Part shown: in pieces, positions 16,847 to 25,593 of the stretch
Layout of the letters: each line of letters starts with the position of its first letter
How positions within the stretch are numbered: the stretch's first letter is position 1
Source: Fretibacter sp964410285
GTDB lineage: Bacteria; Pseudomonadota; Alphaproteobacteria; Caulobacterales; Maricaulaceae
NCBI GenBank assembly: GCA_964410285.1
Contig: CAYPFR010000010.1
Span: forward strand, 8,343-72,342
Direction: 5' to 3'
DNA: 64,000 bases
The notes under the pieces: generated by a model
The model's input: the letters and a program-made list of their open reading frames with translations, nothing else
What the model was told of the DNA's origin: nothing
Database searches by the model: none
Made by a program: the position numbers and the translations under genes

Positions 16847-17044
16847 TTACTCTTTAGCGTCCGCTTTAGCGGCTGCACGCTTGCGCTTTATAAAGGGAGA
16901 ATATCCCTTCGCGCCGATCGGGCCAAGTTTGACCACGTCACCTTTACGAACCAGAACACCGTTAACAACAATGGGACCCGGCACGGAGACAACATATTCT
17001 TTACGCTCTACTGGTGCGGCGCTGGACTTACTTGGATTTGACAT
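16847..17044 (-). CDS. Small phage protein between V and W, 65 aa
   Basis: 65 residues with a central YVVSVPGPIVVNGVLVRKGD and a basic, lysine-rich C-terminus; not recognised. The start at 17044 overlaps the 3' end of V by 17 bases and has an AAGGGA site upstream. A longer frame to 17128 would lie wholly inside V and is rejected. Lying inside the V-W-J cluster, it is probably a minor structural or assembly protein. Confidence 0.6.
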   Translation of the reverse strand: MSNPSKSSAAPVERKEYVVSVPGPIVVNGVLVRKGDVVKLGPIGAKGYSPFIKRKRAAAKADAKE

Positions 17045-17663
17045 TACTGGATCCCTTCGTGATTTTCTTCGTTTCAGTTGAAATAGTGTCGTCTTTGCGC
17101 GCAACCGGCTTGCCGCCCTTACCGCCAAGATTGACTTTGCCGTGGAGAGTGATTTCCTGCCCGTGCATGTTGATCGCGCCCTCAGCCATCATAGTTATTT
17201 GCGGCGTTGTGAGCGTCACGCCACCGCCCGTAATTGAGAACAAGCTCTCCCCGACGAGGACATTGACGGTCCCACCGTCCGGGATCTGGATTGTGCGTGT
17301 CATAAGATCACGGTTGTAGGTATCGTGCGCGCCGTCTTTGTGCATACGCGTAATCACATCCGGCTGAACGGCAGGCGGCGGGTGATCTTCACAATAGAAA
17401 GAGCCCGGCAAAATGCGCGAGTTTGAAAGCTCGCCCGCAAGCGCCAAAACCATGACCCGCTCACCTATCTCTGGCGCATCCCAAGCCACCTCTTGTCCAT
17501 TGGCGCGGTCCGCCATGAACGGGATCCAGCCGCTTACGTGTTCTCCGTCTTTGATACGGGCAACCGGAGGCTCTGCGGCATAGTCACACTCAACAACAGT
17601 GCCAACTCGGATCATGTTGTCCATGCGCCGCTTTAATTCGGCAATCTGGTAAGCTAAATCCAT
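17028..17663 (-). CDS. V: Baseplate assembly/spike protein gpV
   Basis: 211-residue P2 gpV homologue, the membrane-piercing spike. An OB-fold N-terminus (VGTVVECDYAAEPPVARIK, GERVMVLALAGELSNS) is followed by a beta-helical C-terminus with VTLTTPQITMMAEGAINMHG. One-base overlap with the upstream gene. Confidence 0.9.
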   Translation of the reverse strand: MDLAYQIAELKRRMDNMIRVGTVVECDYAAEPPVARIKDGEHVSGWIPFMADRANGQEVAWDAPEIGERVMVLALAGELSNSRILPGSFYCEDHPPPAVQPDVITRMHKDGAHDTYNRDLMTRTIQIPDGGTVNVLVGESLFSITGGGVTLTTPQITMMAEGAINMHGQEITLHGKVNLGGKGGKPVARKDDTISTETKKITKGSSNVKSK

Positions 17664-18259
17664 CAGAGAGCACCTCCAACGGAAGCTACCGCCTCGATAT
17701 AATCCGGCTCATGAGGGACCCCAATTTTGGGCGCATGAGAATAGAAGAGCGAGGCCAATGTTTGCCCTTCTTCTTTTGGATCGGAAAGCGTGAGCGTGTT
17801 AATCCAATGGATCCCCCACATAGCCACGCCTTCTTTGAACACCTTGGAGCCCGTGAGATTGTCTGCTTGAATGTCCGCACAGGCTGTCACGCCTGCACCC
17901 AAATTAAAATCCGGCAGGGCGATCAAGAGAGAAGCGACCAATGCAAGGCCCGCCTCTTCCTTTTTATATTTGCGTTTAGGGCTTACATCTGTGGCCTCAA
18001 ACACCGCATCTTTGGTAATGACAATGGCCACAGTCTTGACGCTTGCGCGAACGTTACCATTGCCCAGCGCCTCAACTTCGCGCACGGCAGGCAATGAGAC
18101 GTGAACGGCGGGTGCCTTCGTTCTAAACTCTTGAAGATCCTCTGGCGTGAAACGGCCATAATGCGGCCTGCACACATTGAGCATTGGCAGGCGTAAATGA
18201 ATATCCGACACAATGGAGTTTTGCAGCGCGGTGAGTGGGTTACGAATAACGTCGCTCAT
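17663..18259 (-). CDS. Mu gp37-like protein (DUF1834 type)
   Basis: 198 residues with the gp37/DUF1834 layout: conserved N-terminal LQNSIVSDIHLRLP, AVHVSLPAVREVE, and a C-terminal beta-rich half. In Mu this small head-tail joining protein sits between gene G and the tail genes, as here. Overlaps G upstream by 4 bases. Confidence 0.75.
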   Translation of the reverse strand: MSDVIRNPLTALQNSIVSDIHLRLPMLNVCRPHYGRFTPEDLQEFRTKAPAVHVSLPAVREVEALGNGNVRASVKTVAIVITKDAVFEATDVSPKRKYKKEEAGLALVASLLIALPDFNLGAGVTACADIQADNLTGSKVFKEGVAMWGIHWINTLTLSDPKEEGQTLASLFYSHAPKIGVPHEPDYIEAVASVGGAL

Positions 18260-18714
18260 TGGATTTGCCTTTGAACATAGTCAAAGAGGATCTCTTCCAG
18301 CTCGGCCTCGTTCTCGTCTGACAAACCCAAGAAGGGACGAGCCGCAATGTCAACATTGCCATTGCGGCCCGCCTCACCGCCGAATTGGTGGATCGCGGCG
18401 TAAACCATGGAGGAACCGACAACAACGCCGCCCCCCGTTTGATCGGAGAAAATATCGTCAAGAAGATTACCCTCGCCCCGCAAAAGGCTATGCCCTTGAT
18501 GGCGCGTCTTTGCATACTCTGGCGACCAATTTGCCCAAGGCGTGCCGTCAGGAGCAGTCTTCTCGCGGGCAATGCGCCGCTTGGTCTGGCTCTCAATTGT
18601 CGCCGCCATACCAAGCTCGAGCTTGTCAATATCAATACTAGCCACAACTCCATTGAGGAAGTCGGCAGCAAACTCAAAATCGTGGGCGGAGACTGTTTGG
18701 ACAACGGCGGCCAT
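18256..18714 (-). CDS. G: Virion morphogenesis protein gpG-like (tail completion)
   Basis: 152-residue member of the phage virion morphogenesis family (Mu gpG/P2 S type): SQTKRRIAREKTAPDGTPWA, LLRGEGNLLDDI, VYAAIHQFGGEA and RPFLGLSDENEAELEEI. It joins tail to head. One-base overlap with the gp36-like gene upstream. Confidence 0.9.
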   Translation of the reverse strand: MAAVVQTVSAHDFEFAADFLNGVVASIDIDKLELGMAATIESQTKRRIAREKTAPDGTPWANWSPEYAKTRHQGHSLLRGEGNLLDDIFSDQTGGGVVVGSSMVYAAIHQFGGEAGRNGNVDIAARPFLGLSDENEAELEEILFDYVQRQIQ

Positions 18715-19127
18715 TATAGACCTCTCAAGTTTTTACGGGAGAAGAGAGCGTCTGGCCCCGTAACAACAACGGCTTTAGCTGATTTTTGCCCGGCTGCTTT
18801 TGGCAGGCCAAGCGAGACGCGCCCGCTGGCAACCTTATCAAGCCATTTAACAGCATCCTCATAGCGCTGGCGGATTTCGTCCGTAAGCACATCGGCGGTC
18901 TGGCTAAATTTATAAGTAGCAATATCAACGCAAATGTCGCGCAGGCGCGCAGGCGTTGACGGCAACGGCAGCGGATAACGATCAGCTATATAGCTATCAA
19001 TTTCCGCAGCCGCCTTCTCAAGAGCGGAGGCAACTTTGGCTTCATCCACAACGGCGTTGTCGTCCATTGCGGCAAAGAGTGCATCCTCACCATAAGCGGT
19101 GATAATATCTTGAGCGGTTGCATACAT
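18714..19127 (-). CDS. Mu gp36-like protein (DUF1320)
   Basis: 137 residues of the DUF1320/gp36 family: MYATAQDIITAYGEDAL, AAAEIDSYIADRYPLPLPST and RYEDAVKWLDKVASGRVSLG. A head-tail connector component in Mu-like phages. It starts 2 bases after the upstream gene. Confidence 0.9.
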   Translation of the reverse strand: MYATAQDIITAYGEDALFAAMDDNAVVDEAKVASALEKAAAEIDSYIADRYPLPLPSTPARLRDICVDIATYKFSQTADVLTDEIRQRYEDAVKWLDKVASGRVSLGLPKAAGQKSAKAVVVTGPDALFSRKNLRGL

Positions 19128-19129
19128 GA

Positions 19130-19423
19130 TTAGGCAATGTCCTCACTGCCGTAATATGTCGCTTGGGTGCCGTTAATCGTGAATGACACCTTGAGCGCAT
19201 CATTGCGCTTAGTGCCACTTTCATTTCCGATAACGACAATGCGGCCCAAAACAATTTGAGTGCTTACATATAACTTTGGATAATCAGCCTTGAGCATATC
19301 CGTAATTTCATCGGTAACTTTGACAGCGTAAGCCCCGCCAAAATCATCCGACAAATCAACCGGCGTGTGAGGGACATAGGCTTGGCAAGCCCTAATAAAG
19401 TCCATTTTAAATTCTACTGACAT
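19130..19423 (-). CDS. Small phage structural-region protein, 97 aa
   Basis: 97 residues, not recognised; the C-terminal half is beta-rich (VLGRIVVIGNESG, KVSFTINGTQATYYG). Preceded by GAGGAAAGAAA before the ATG. It is the first gene after the strong terminator at 19449-19498, so either readthrough or an unseen promoter must express it. Confidence 0.65.
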   Translation of the reverse strand: MSVEFKMDFIRACQAYVPHTPVDLSDDFGGAYAVKVTDEITDMLKADYPKLYVSTQIVLGRIVVIGNESGTKRNDALKVSFTINGTQATYYGSEDIA

Positions 19424-19448
19424 TTTCTTTCCTCAATTTTGCTTTTTG

Positions 19449-19498
19449 TAAAAAAGGCGGCGCGGGTTTGGATCGGGATGAAACCAAGCCGCGCCGCC
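19449..19498 (-). terminator. Rho-independent terminator after the head genes
   Basis: A perfect 10-bp GC stem (GGCGGCGCGG at 19456-19465 with CCGCGCCGCC at 19489-19498), extended inside by GTTT/AAAC, is followed on the minus strand by six T residues (19450-19455). It lies between the gp35-like gene and the connector genes and would end a head-gene transcript. Confidence 0.82.
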
Positions 19499-19535
19499 CT
19501 TAGCGCGGCGGGCGCATTAGGTTAGACCGCAAACC

Positions 19536-19907
19536 CTACTCCGGGGCCCCGTCCAGCTTGGCGTTGGCGGCCTCTTGAGCCGCCTGTCGTAGAGCCGGAT
19601 CTTTAATCTTACGGGCTTGGGACATAGCTTTTTCGTGAGCCGCTTCCGCTGCCGTTGGTTTTGGCTGGACCTTCTTCGCCCCGTTGGACTTAGGCGCTTT
19701 TTTAGGCTTGGGCGCTTTTTTGGACTTGCCTTCCGTCACCCCCTCAAAAGGCTCCAGCGTCAAATTTGGATCATTAACGAGGATTTGTTTTTGCGCTTCG
19801 GTTAGATCCTCGACGCTAACAATGACATGACCCTTTGCCGGGAGGCGGATACCCGCGCGCCTAAATGATGCGCGGGTCTTATTGGAGATTTTGACTTGAT
19901 CGGTCAT
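19536..19907 (-). CDS. Mu gp35-like protein (HI1506-related)
   Basis: 123 residues. The N-terminal 60 match the small beta domain of Mu/FluMu gp35-type proteins (RRAGIRLPAKGHVIVSVEDL, TEAQKQILVNDPNLTLEP), followed by a Lys/Pro/Ala-rich disordered tail. It follows the major capsid gene, as in Mu-like phages, and ends just before the terminator. Confidence 0.75.
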   Translation of the reverse strand: MTDQVKISNKTRASFRRAGIRLPAKGHVIVSVEDLTEAQKQILVNDPNLTLEPFEGVTEGKSKKAPKPKKAPKSNGAKKVQPKPTAAEAAHEKAMSQARKIKDPALRQAAQEAANAKLDGAPE

Positions 19908-19915
19908 GGCGCGGC

Positions 19916-20809
19916 CTATTCGTCAATCCACGCGGAGGTGATCACCTCATATTTGTTGCGGATCGTGTTGTGTTCGCCGTCAATCTTCTCGGCGCTAACA
20001 AGCATTTCCGCCGTATCCTCATTGCTGGAGCCAACAACCAAAATGTTAGGCTTAACTTTGAGCGATTGACCGCTGTCGTTTTTAAACTTCTGCATCGCAA
20101 GGCGAGCTGCCTTCAGGTTCTCGGCAGTGAGCGGAGCGCGGGAGCCATACGCAATTTGCCAGAATGAATAGCCAGCATTACTGCGCTGCTTGGTGCCGAA
20201 AGCATATTCATTTTTCATGAACACCATTGTGCTGTCGGTTGTATCAAGTGACGCAAACTCCGGCTTAAGGCGATCTTGGAATATGATTGGGTTGACGATC
20301 TTGGTTGTGTCCAAAAGGAACCAAGGCTCACCTTCGCCGTCCTGCATGTTGGAGACCGACTCCTCTTCACCGTCCACCATGACCGGATGATCCGTATCAA
20401 AGAAGTTTTGGCCATCGTAACAGCGCTCGGTAAACCCCTGAACCAAGACAGTGTAGACTTGCTCTTCGGGGAAGTTGGCGGCGGCGTCGCCAATGCCTTT
20501 AGCGAGGATCCCGTATTGAGCGATAGAGCCATCGTCAATATCGTCAACATTGACGCGGATCGTACCTTCATAAGTCTTATTGACAATCGTATAATTGTGG
20601 CTGGAAATTTCATTGAGAACCCTGTCCCCAATCCACTCACGAATGCGCGGCATATCGCCGAGCCAGCCATAGCTTTCTTGTTTGCCAGAGGACGGAATGA
20701 CCGTGGCGATCTTCATATAGGTTTGATCAACGCCGTCAAAGGCCCCTTGAAAATTGGTTTTAACGCCAGTGAAAAAGTCGTCAAATTGTTCGCGTGTAAT
20801 ATTTAGCAT
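19916..20809 (-). CDS. T: Major head protein (Mu gpT)
   Basis: 297-residue Mu gpT-type major capsid protein: MLNITREQFDDFFTGVKTNF, YGWLGDMPRIREWIGDR and DGQNFFDTDHPV are diagnostic. The start at ATG 20809 gives the family N-terminus; a 24-residue extension upstream does not. It lies after the protease/scaffold and cement genes. Confidence 0.93.
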   Translation of the reverse strand: MLNITREQFDDFFTGVKTNFQGAFDGVDQTYMKIATVIPSSGKQESYGWLGDMPRIREWIGDRVLNEISSHNYTIVNKTYEGTIRVNVDDIDDGSIAQYGILAKGIGDAAANFPEEQVYTVLVQGFTERCYDGQNFFDTDHPVMVDGEEESVSNMQDGEGEPWFLLDTTKIVNPIIFQDRLKPEFASLDTTDSTMVFMKNEYAFGTKQRSNAGYSFWQIAYGSRAPLTAENLKAARLAMQKFKNDSGQSLKVKPNILVVGSSNEDTAEMLVSAEKIDGEHNTIRNKYEVITSAWIDE

Positions 20810-20837
20810 GATTGTGCTTTCTGTTTTGAGTGAGGGC

Positions 20838-21236
20838 TTAGCTGAAGGAGATCCAGACGCCGCTGTCGTCCACGTCTTCAACCGCTCCGGCGACCGAGGA
20901 TCCGTCGGCGAGTGACGTGACTGTCTCGTCGTCTAAAATGTAACAAGGCTGGCCAATGTGCTCGCGCGTGACCGGGTTGGCCGCATCATTTTTGAGCTTC
21001 GGGCTTTCATCCTTACGGACCTCGACAATTTTCTCGCCGTCTTGGCCGCCCGTATTATCAACGCCTTTGCGCGCAATCCCAGCGGCGCGCAGGCCTTCGG
21101 CTCTGGTTGCAGGCACAGCGAGACTGCCTTCATTAAGGACCGTTAAAGCTCCCTTAAAAATCTCTGTATCGGCTGCCACGGGGTGGCCAACGATTGCGAG
21201 GACGCGGCTTTTGATCTGTTTGTCTTTGGTGAGCAT
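20838..21236 (-). CDS. Capsid cement/decoration-like protein
   Basis: 132 residues, beta-rich; the position between scaffold and capsid genes and the segment VTREHIGQPCYILDDETV fit the Mu-like cement/decoration group, small proteins that stabilise the expanded shell. The family call rests on context and weak sequence likeness. Confidence 0.6.
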   Translation of the reverse strand: MLTKDKQIKSRVLAIVGHPVAADTEIFKGALTVLNEGSLAVPATRAEGLRAAGIARKGVDNTGGQDGEKIVEVRKDESPKLKNDAANPVTREHIGQPCYILDDETVTSLADGSSVAGAVEDVDDSGVWISFS

Positions 21237-21249
21237 GATTTAGCCCCTC

Positions 21250-21876
21250 CTAATTGCTAGAGTTTAGAGTTGCGGCGTAAGCCTTTGGATCAATCCCCAT
21301 GCGAGCGCATGTTGCGAGCTGATTATCCGAGAGGCCGTGCTGGCCTTTGCCCGTTTCTTTTGAGGCCAACGCCTTCTTGGATTTCGACGTGGGGACAATC
21401 CTCGGAGATAGCTTCACCATTTTTTTAAAGCTATCCAAGCCCTTGCGGGTTGAGCACATGGCGCGGTGATGCGCCGCCGTGGACGGGGCAATACGCCCGC
21501 CATTCACAGCAAGCTCAACAGCTTCCGTGACTTCTGCTTCCGTTGGCGCGTCCGCTGCGTCGGCAGCAGTGGCAGCAAGCTGCTCAACAACCGCGTCATA
21601 ATCTGCCCGGTGGACAAAGTTCTCTGGATCGGGATTTTCAGGAAGAGCAGGCCCCTCTTCGACTTGATCTTCGCCGCCGTCGTCGTCGGATCCGCCGTCA
21701 GAACCTTCACCGCCGTCAGAACCTTCGCCGTTTCCGTCGTTATTGTCAGCGCCTTCACCGTCGTCAGCATCAACGGCAGCTGCCGCCGCGTCAATCGCGG
21801 CTTGGACTGTGGCTTCGTCTGCGTCCTCCGCTAATTCAAAGATCTTGCGAAACTTCGCGAGTGTTGCCTCATCCAT
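21250..21876 (-). CDS. Z: Scaffold protein (Mu gpZ-like) from internal start
   Basis: Inside the protease gene an in-frame ATG at 21876 (MDEATLAKFRKIFELAEDAD) is preceded by ACGGAGACCATC, a good ribosome-binding site with GGAG 7 bases away. Mu makes its scaffold Z exactly so, as the C-terminal part of gene I in the same frame. The 208-residue product is very acidic and helical, as scaffolds are. Confidence 0.7.
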   Translation of the reverse strand: MDEATLAKFRKIFELAEDADEATVQAAIDAAAAAVDADDGEGADNNDGNGEGSDGGEGSDGGSDDDGGEDQVEEGPALPENPDPENFVHRADYDAVVEQLAATAADAADAPTEAEVTEAVELAVNGGRIAPSTAAHHRAMCSTRKGLDSFKKMVKLSPRIVPTSKSKKALASKETGKGQHGLSDNQLATCARMGIDPKAYAATLNSSN

Positions 21877-22407
21877 GATGGTCTCCGTTTGTTGAGGGTT
21901 TTGCGCGGCAGTGGCCGTCGCTTTCTTCTTGGCGCTTGCGAGCGCAGGCATTGTGAGAGCGGGCTGATTAACCAAAGCTATGGAGAGAAACTCCAAGAGA
22001 TTGTTGTCCTCATCCGTATTGAAAGCCGGAGAGATGTAGCGGTAATGTTTGGCAAGTATCTTTTCGCGGCCAAGGTCGGTCCACTCAACGCGCCCCCATA
22101 TATCGCCATCGCGCACTTCGTACTCTTCAACCCACCCCATGGCTGGCTCGGATGAACCAAATTCCATCCCGTGAACAATGTCCGCAGGAATGAAAAGACC
22201 GGCGCGCGTAGTTCGCGCAATCACGGCTTCGGGATCGTAGTTTTTAAAGTAGCGGCCATCATTAGCGTGCGTAAGCCCGCCGGGAAAAAGCATAACCCAA
22301 TCCGCCACGGCTGGAGCCTCGTCTCCTTTTCTGGAGGCAAGAGCCAGCGCCGGAAGCACAAAGGGCTTAGAGCCCTTGGGTGGTGTAATGCGTGCCGCTG
22401 TTGTCAT
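21250..22407 (-). CDS. I: Head maturation protease with scaffold domain (Mu gpI type)
   Basis: 385 residues. The N-terminal 160 are a Mu-like prohead protease (WVMLFPGGLTHANDGRYFKN, IPADIVHGMEFG, YRYISPAFNTDEDNNLLEF). A Gly/Asp/Glu-rich acidic linker (residues about 215-265) leads to a helical scaffold half. The start at 22407 is chosen because the 40-residue upstream extension runs through the palindromic promoter element at 22445-22458. An internal start gives the separate scaffold protein. Confidence 0.88.
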   Translation of the reverse strand: MTTAARITPPKGSKPFVLPALALASRKGDEAPAVADWVMLFPGGLTHANDGRYFKNYDPEAVIARTTRAGLFIPADIVHGMEFGSSEPAMGWVEEYEVRDGDIWGRVEWTDLGREKILAKHYRYISPAFNTDEDNNLLEFLSIALVNQPALTMPALASAKKKATATAAQNPQQTETIMDEATLAKFRKIFELAEDADEATVQAAIDAAAAAVDADDGEGADNNDGNGEGSDGGEGSDGGSDDDGGEDQVEEGPALPENPDPENFVHRADYDAVVEQLAATAADAADAPTEAEVTEAVELAVNGGRIAPSTAAHHRAMCSTRKGLDSFKKMVKLSPRIVPTSKSKKALASKETGKGQHGLSDNQLATCARMGIDPKAYAATLNSSN

Positions 22408-22440
22408 GTCGCTCTTAAGCCACATATAGCCAAGGCAATA

Positions 22441-22459
22441 ACGAGGGACAGTTGTCCCC
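22441..22459 (-). promoter_or_regulatory. Late operator/promoter element, copy 2 (before protease gene)
   Basis: ACGAGGGACAGTTGTCCCC, containing the 6+2+6 palindrome GGGACA-GT-TGTCCC (22445-22458). The same 19 bases occur before the endolysin gene. It lies about 38 bases before the protease ATG, with TATATG about 16 bases downstream on the minus strand as a possible -10. In Mu the C activator drives promoters at exactly these two places (Plys and PI). Confidence 0.65.
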
Positions 22460-22768
22460 GGTAAGCTTTGAAAAAAGAGTGGCGCGCGCGCAAATTGGTA
22501 AAACGGCCATAGAGGCCCGCACAGCAACGTTTAGGCGCTTAGTGGTATGTTGTCACCAAAAAACTGTCACCCCCCGTTAGCGCCCCCGTTAGCGGGCCGA
22601 CAATCCATACGTCTGTCCCTCGAGGAGAGAAAATTTGAACACATTTCGCAGAATGTGGAAATTTATTGCATTTTTAGCATTTTTGTGGCTATAGAAAGCG
22701 CGTGAGGCTGGAGGCCATGTTACCCCCGCTTTTTTGCGCGCGAGATTGACGCCTCGCCCGGCCTCTCA
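22460..22768. other. Intergenic region between Mu F and protease genes
   Basis: No gene seen. It holds two abutting exact 12-bp repeats CCCCCGTTAGCG (22571-22582, 22583-22594), two TGTCACC copies 14 bp apart (22551, 22565), a half copy of the late element (CTGTCCCTCG, near 22611-22620, plus strand), and CACATT/AATGTG dyad symmetry near 22637-22656. Probably regulatory. Confidence 0.5.
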
Positions 22769-23989
22769 TCATTCACTCTGATCCTTTATTTTCTCTCCGG
22801 CGGGGACGCGCGCGCGGCGGTTACGCCCCTTTGTGAAAAATGTCGTCAAGAAAAGCTCTTCGGATCCCGTGACTTTCAGCCCAACCCAATAAGTGATCCC
22901 CTCCGGCGTCGTAAACGCGGCAGTATAACTTGCCGTTTGTCCGGGCTTTGCCGGACGACGATAAATAGCGGCCTTCGGGAGCCACTCCTGAAGGAGCGCA
23001 AACTCACTTGGCGGCGGGTAAGACTTCCCAGCAACGCCGTCATTGTGACGACGCGCACTATCTTGCCCAAAGTAAACCGTCCGGCTTTTGGAGCTGATAG
23101 TCTCGGCGGTGTCTTCCGGGATTACGGCGATAGGCCACGCCGTCAATCTCTCCCCGCGCATGTGCGCCTTAAATTCGCTATCACCTAAGAGATCCTTAAT
23201 CGCAACTTGAGCGAGGGCCGTCGGAGAGCGCTCTAAAGCGCCCGCTAAGAAACGGCGCATATTGCCTTCTCGCGTGCGCCCCGGATTTGTATTCCAGCCC
23301 GGATCTATGCCTTGCGGCGCTGTCGTGATTTCTCCCGTTCGGCTATTCTTATGGGTGACGCGCGGGATCTGCGGCGACTTGGATATGCCAAGGCGCTCTG
23401 CCTCTGGCGCGCTAATTTGACGGTGCCAACATTGGCAGCCCCAACCGTTAGGCGCATACCACTCATTCCAAAATGGATCATCGGCAGAGAGAATAGTGCC
23501 CTCCTTATCCTCATGGAGCGGACGATGGACCTCACTTGGCCCCAGCTCATATGAGAGATAGGGCAAAAAGTCTTTGGTGTTTTGGATCCGCTGCCATTGC
23601 CCGGCTGCGCGCGCCGTGCGCACATTAGCCCAATAGATTGTCCGAAGGCGGCGCGGAGACCCCAACCGCGCGCGTACCGTTCGCCCGGTTGGATTTCCGT
23701 TTGCATCGAGCTCGGGCACATCTTTCTCGCCCCACCAACCACGCGCCTTTAGACGCGGGGTGAGATCCTTTTTAAACTCGGAGAATGGCTTGCCCTCGGC
23801 AATACTGGATTGGATCTCCTCCAATATATCATTGAGGACGTTGAGCTCCGTCGCCTTTGCGACGGTAAACGCGAAGGCATGTTCCTCCGCCCAAATATCT
23901 TGCCAGCTAAAGCTTGGAGCCAAGGCCTTATTAGCAAGGTAATCCGTGACAGCCTTGGGCGGCGAAGCTGTAAACTTAAATCCGTCCAT
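22769..23989 (-). CDS. F: Head morphogenesis protein (Mu gpF) with C-terminal nuclease-like domain
   Basis: 406 residues. The first ~250 are Mu F/minor head family (FSEFKKDLTPRLKARGWWG, RLRTIYWANVRTARAAGQW, WYAPNGWGCQCWHRQISAPE with the family cysteine-tryptophan patch). The last ~110 (VYFGQDSARRHNDG ... YWVGLKVTGSEELFL) look like the phage barnase/EndoU/colicin/RelE-like domain (PBECR type) often fused to these proteins and perhaps ejected with DNA. It follows the portal gene by 11 bases. Confidence 0.87.
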   Translation of the reverse strand: MDGFKFTASPPKAVTDYLANKALAPSFSWQDIWAEEHAFAFTVAKATELNVLNDILEEIQSSIAEGKPFSEFKKDLTPRLKARGWWGEKDVPELDANGNPTGRTVRARLGSPRRLRTIYWANVRTARAAGQWQRIQNTKDFLPYLSYELGPSEVHRPLHEDKEGTILSADDPFWNEWYAPNGWGCQCWHRQISAPEAERLGISKSPQIPRVTHKNSRTGEITTAPQGIDPGWNTNPGRTREGNMRRFLAGALERSPTALAQVAIKDLLGDSEFKAHMRGERLTAWPIAVIPEDTAETISSKSRTVYFGQDSARRHNDGVAGKSYPPPSEFALLQEWLPKAAIYRRPAKPGQTASYTAAFTTPEGITYWVGLKVTGSEELFLTTFFTKGRNRRARVPAGEKIKDQSE

Positions 23990-24000
23990 GGCGTGCGTCC

Positions 24001-25593
24001 CTAATCAGCCGCATCGCCAACACCGCGCGCAGCCGCTTGAGCGGCCCGTAGAGAGATTGCCAGCTTTGCCGGATCCGCGTCTGGATAGCGCGCAGCTAAT
24101 GCGCGGATGGCGTCCTCATAGCTGCCAGCGCTTTCCACGGCATCAACATAAGGCTCGACCAACTCTGTGTTAACAGCTTCCCAACCGTCAAGAGCCCCGC
24201 CGATCACGTCTGCCACAAGAGCCTCGGCCTCTGGGCCTCCGTTGGCATTTGCCATAGCATTAGCACGCCGCCGAGATCTGGCTAAGGCTGGATCAGTTTG
24301 CGGTGTTCCTGGCACTTCGGGTTTTGGAGCAGCCAAAACTTCCTCGCCTTCGCGCGCCGTAGGGATCCCAAAGCGAAGGTGCGCCCATTTTTTCGGCACG
24401 GCCATGCCAAGCGTGACGAGTTTGTCCACGACTTCGGAGAGCGCCTTAATATCTTCCGGGGAAAGCACGGGAGATGTGACGAGGGGATAGCGCGCTTGGC
24501 GGCCAAAGTTGAGATCTATGTAAGGCTTAAGCACGTCACGCATGATCGTTGCGCAAACACGGCGCGCGTCCGAGCGGGTAATGTCATGACGCACATCATT
24601 GTGAAGGTCAGATTGGCCGCTCCCAATTCCGCTGCCAAGAGCATCGGTTGACGAAGTCTGGCCAAGCACAGCCTTGGACACACACCTTTGGCAAAACTCT
24701 GCAAGCTTCAAAAAGGTGTCACCCCCGCCTTGGCTTGTGCCTTTGATAAACTCAATCATCATGCTTTCGGGGACAGCTGCAGCGGCATCGGTACCAAGGT
24801 TTTGAAGCGCCCGGACTAATGTGGCAACATCCTCATCGGATGCTGTGGGCCCATACTTGCCAAGCCGCACGGGTTGACCATAGGTCTCGACATATCCAAC
24901 CCAATCCTTGAGCGTAAAATTCTCAAATAGATAAACCCAAGCAATGAGACGCGCGAGCGCTGCCTTATGCGGTGCGCCAGATTTTAACTTGGAGAAGTGC
25001 GTCACATATTTAAACGGCTCAAGTTCAATGCCTTCCGGCACGTCTGGATCTTTAAGCCGCAGCGTGCGCCCGGTTTCTTTATCGAGCTGGAAGAGGCGCG
25101 GATCGCACCACTCCCAAGCAACAGGCTCCCACGGCGCAGCCGAGTTAAGCGCGTCCGTAGTCCAGACTTGATTGACAACCGAGAAGCCTTTGCCGAGCGC
25201 GTCCAGTAGATCTTGTACGAGCTCAATAAAGCCGGGCTTGTTAATCAAGTCTTGGCAATGCTGCGCAATCTCTTTGTCGGCGCGCTCGTCACTTGCGGCC
25301 GTCACTTCAAACTCAAGCCCTTCAATGGCGCGTTTGCGTGTGCCAAGCACGGCAGCATAGTGTTGGTTTTTTTCTTCCACCTCTTCCGCAAATGTAAGAA
25401 AGTCATTCATATCGCCTTCGGCATGAGAACGCAGAATTTGTCCAAGACGCGCGGGCGTGATGGATCCAATTGAAGCTTGCCACAATGTCCGGCCATGGCC
25501 TTTCATAACGACGGGCTGGGAAAGTTGTTTAGGCGTGGGTTTGCGCAGCGGCGTGAAGCCGTCGCTTGCGACAAGCTCTGGTGACTTAGCCAT
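24001..25593 (-). CDS. Portal protein (DUF935, Mu gp29)
   Basis: 530-residue DUF935 portal: SIGSITPARLGQILRSHAEG, EVEEKNQHYAAVLGTRKRAI, GWQ-type core, and GQPVRLGKYGPTASDEDVAT. It forms the dodecameric DNA gate of the head. The start overlaps the terminase stop by one base. Confidence 0.94.
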   Translation of the reverse strand: MAKSPELVASDGFTPLRKPTPKQLSQPVVMKGHGRTLWQASIGSITPARLGQILRSHAEGDMNDFLTFAEEVEEKNQHYAAVLGTRKRAIEGLEFEVTAASDERADKEIAQHCQDLINKPGFIELVQDLLDALGKGFSVVNQVWTTDALNSAAPWEPVAWEWCDPRLFQLDKETGRTLRLKDPDVPEGIELEPFKYVTHFSKLKSGAPHKAALARLIAWVYLFENFTLKDWVGYVETYGQPVRLGKYGPTASDEDVATLVRALQNLGTDAAAAVPESMMIEFIKGTSQGGGDTFLKLAEFCQRCVSKAVLGQTSSTDALGSGIGSGQSDLHNDVRHDITRSDARRVCATIMRDVLKPYIDLNFGRQARYPLVTSPVLSPEDIKALSEVVDKLVTLGMAVPKKWAHLRFGIPTAREGEEVLAAPKPEVPGTPQTDPALARSRRRANAMANANGGPEAEALVADVIGGALDGWEAVNTELVEPYVDAVESAGSYEDAIRALAARYPDADPAKLAISLRAAQAAARGVGDAAD

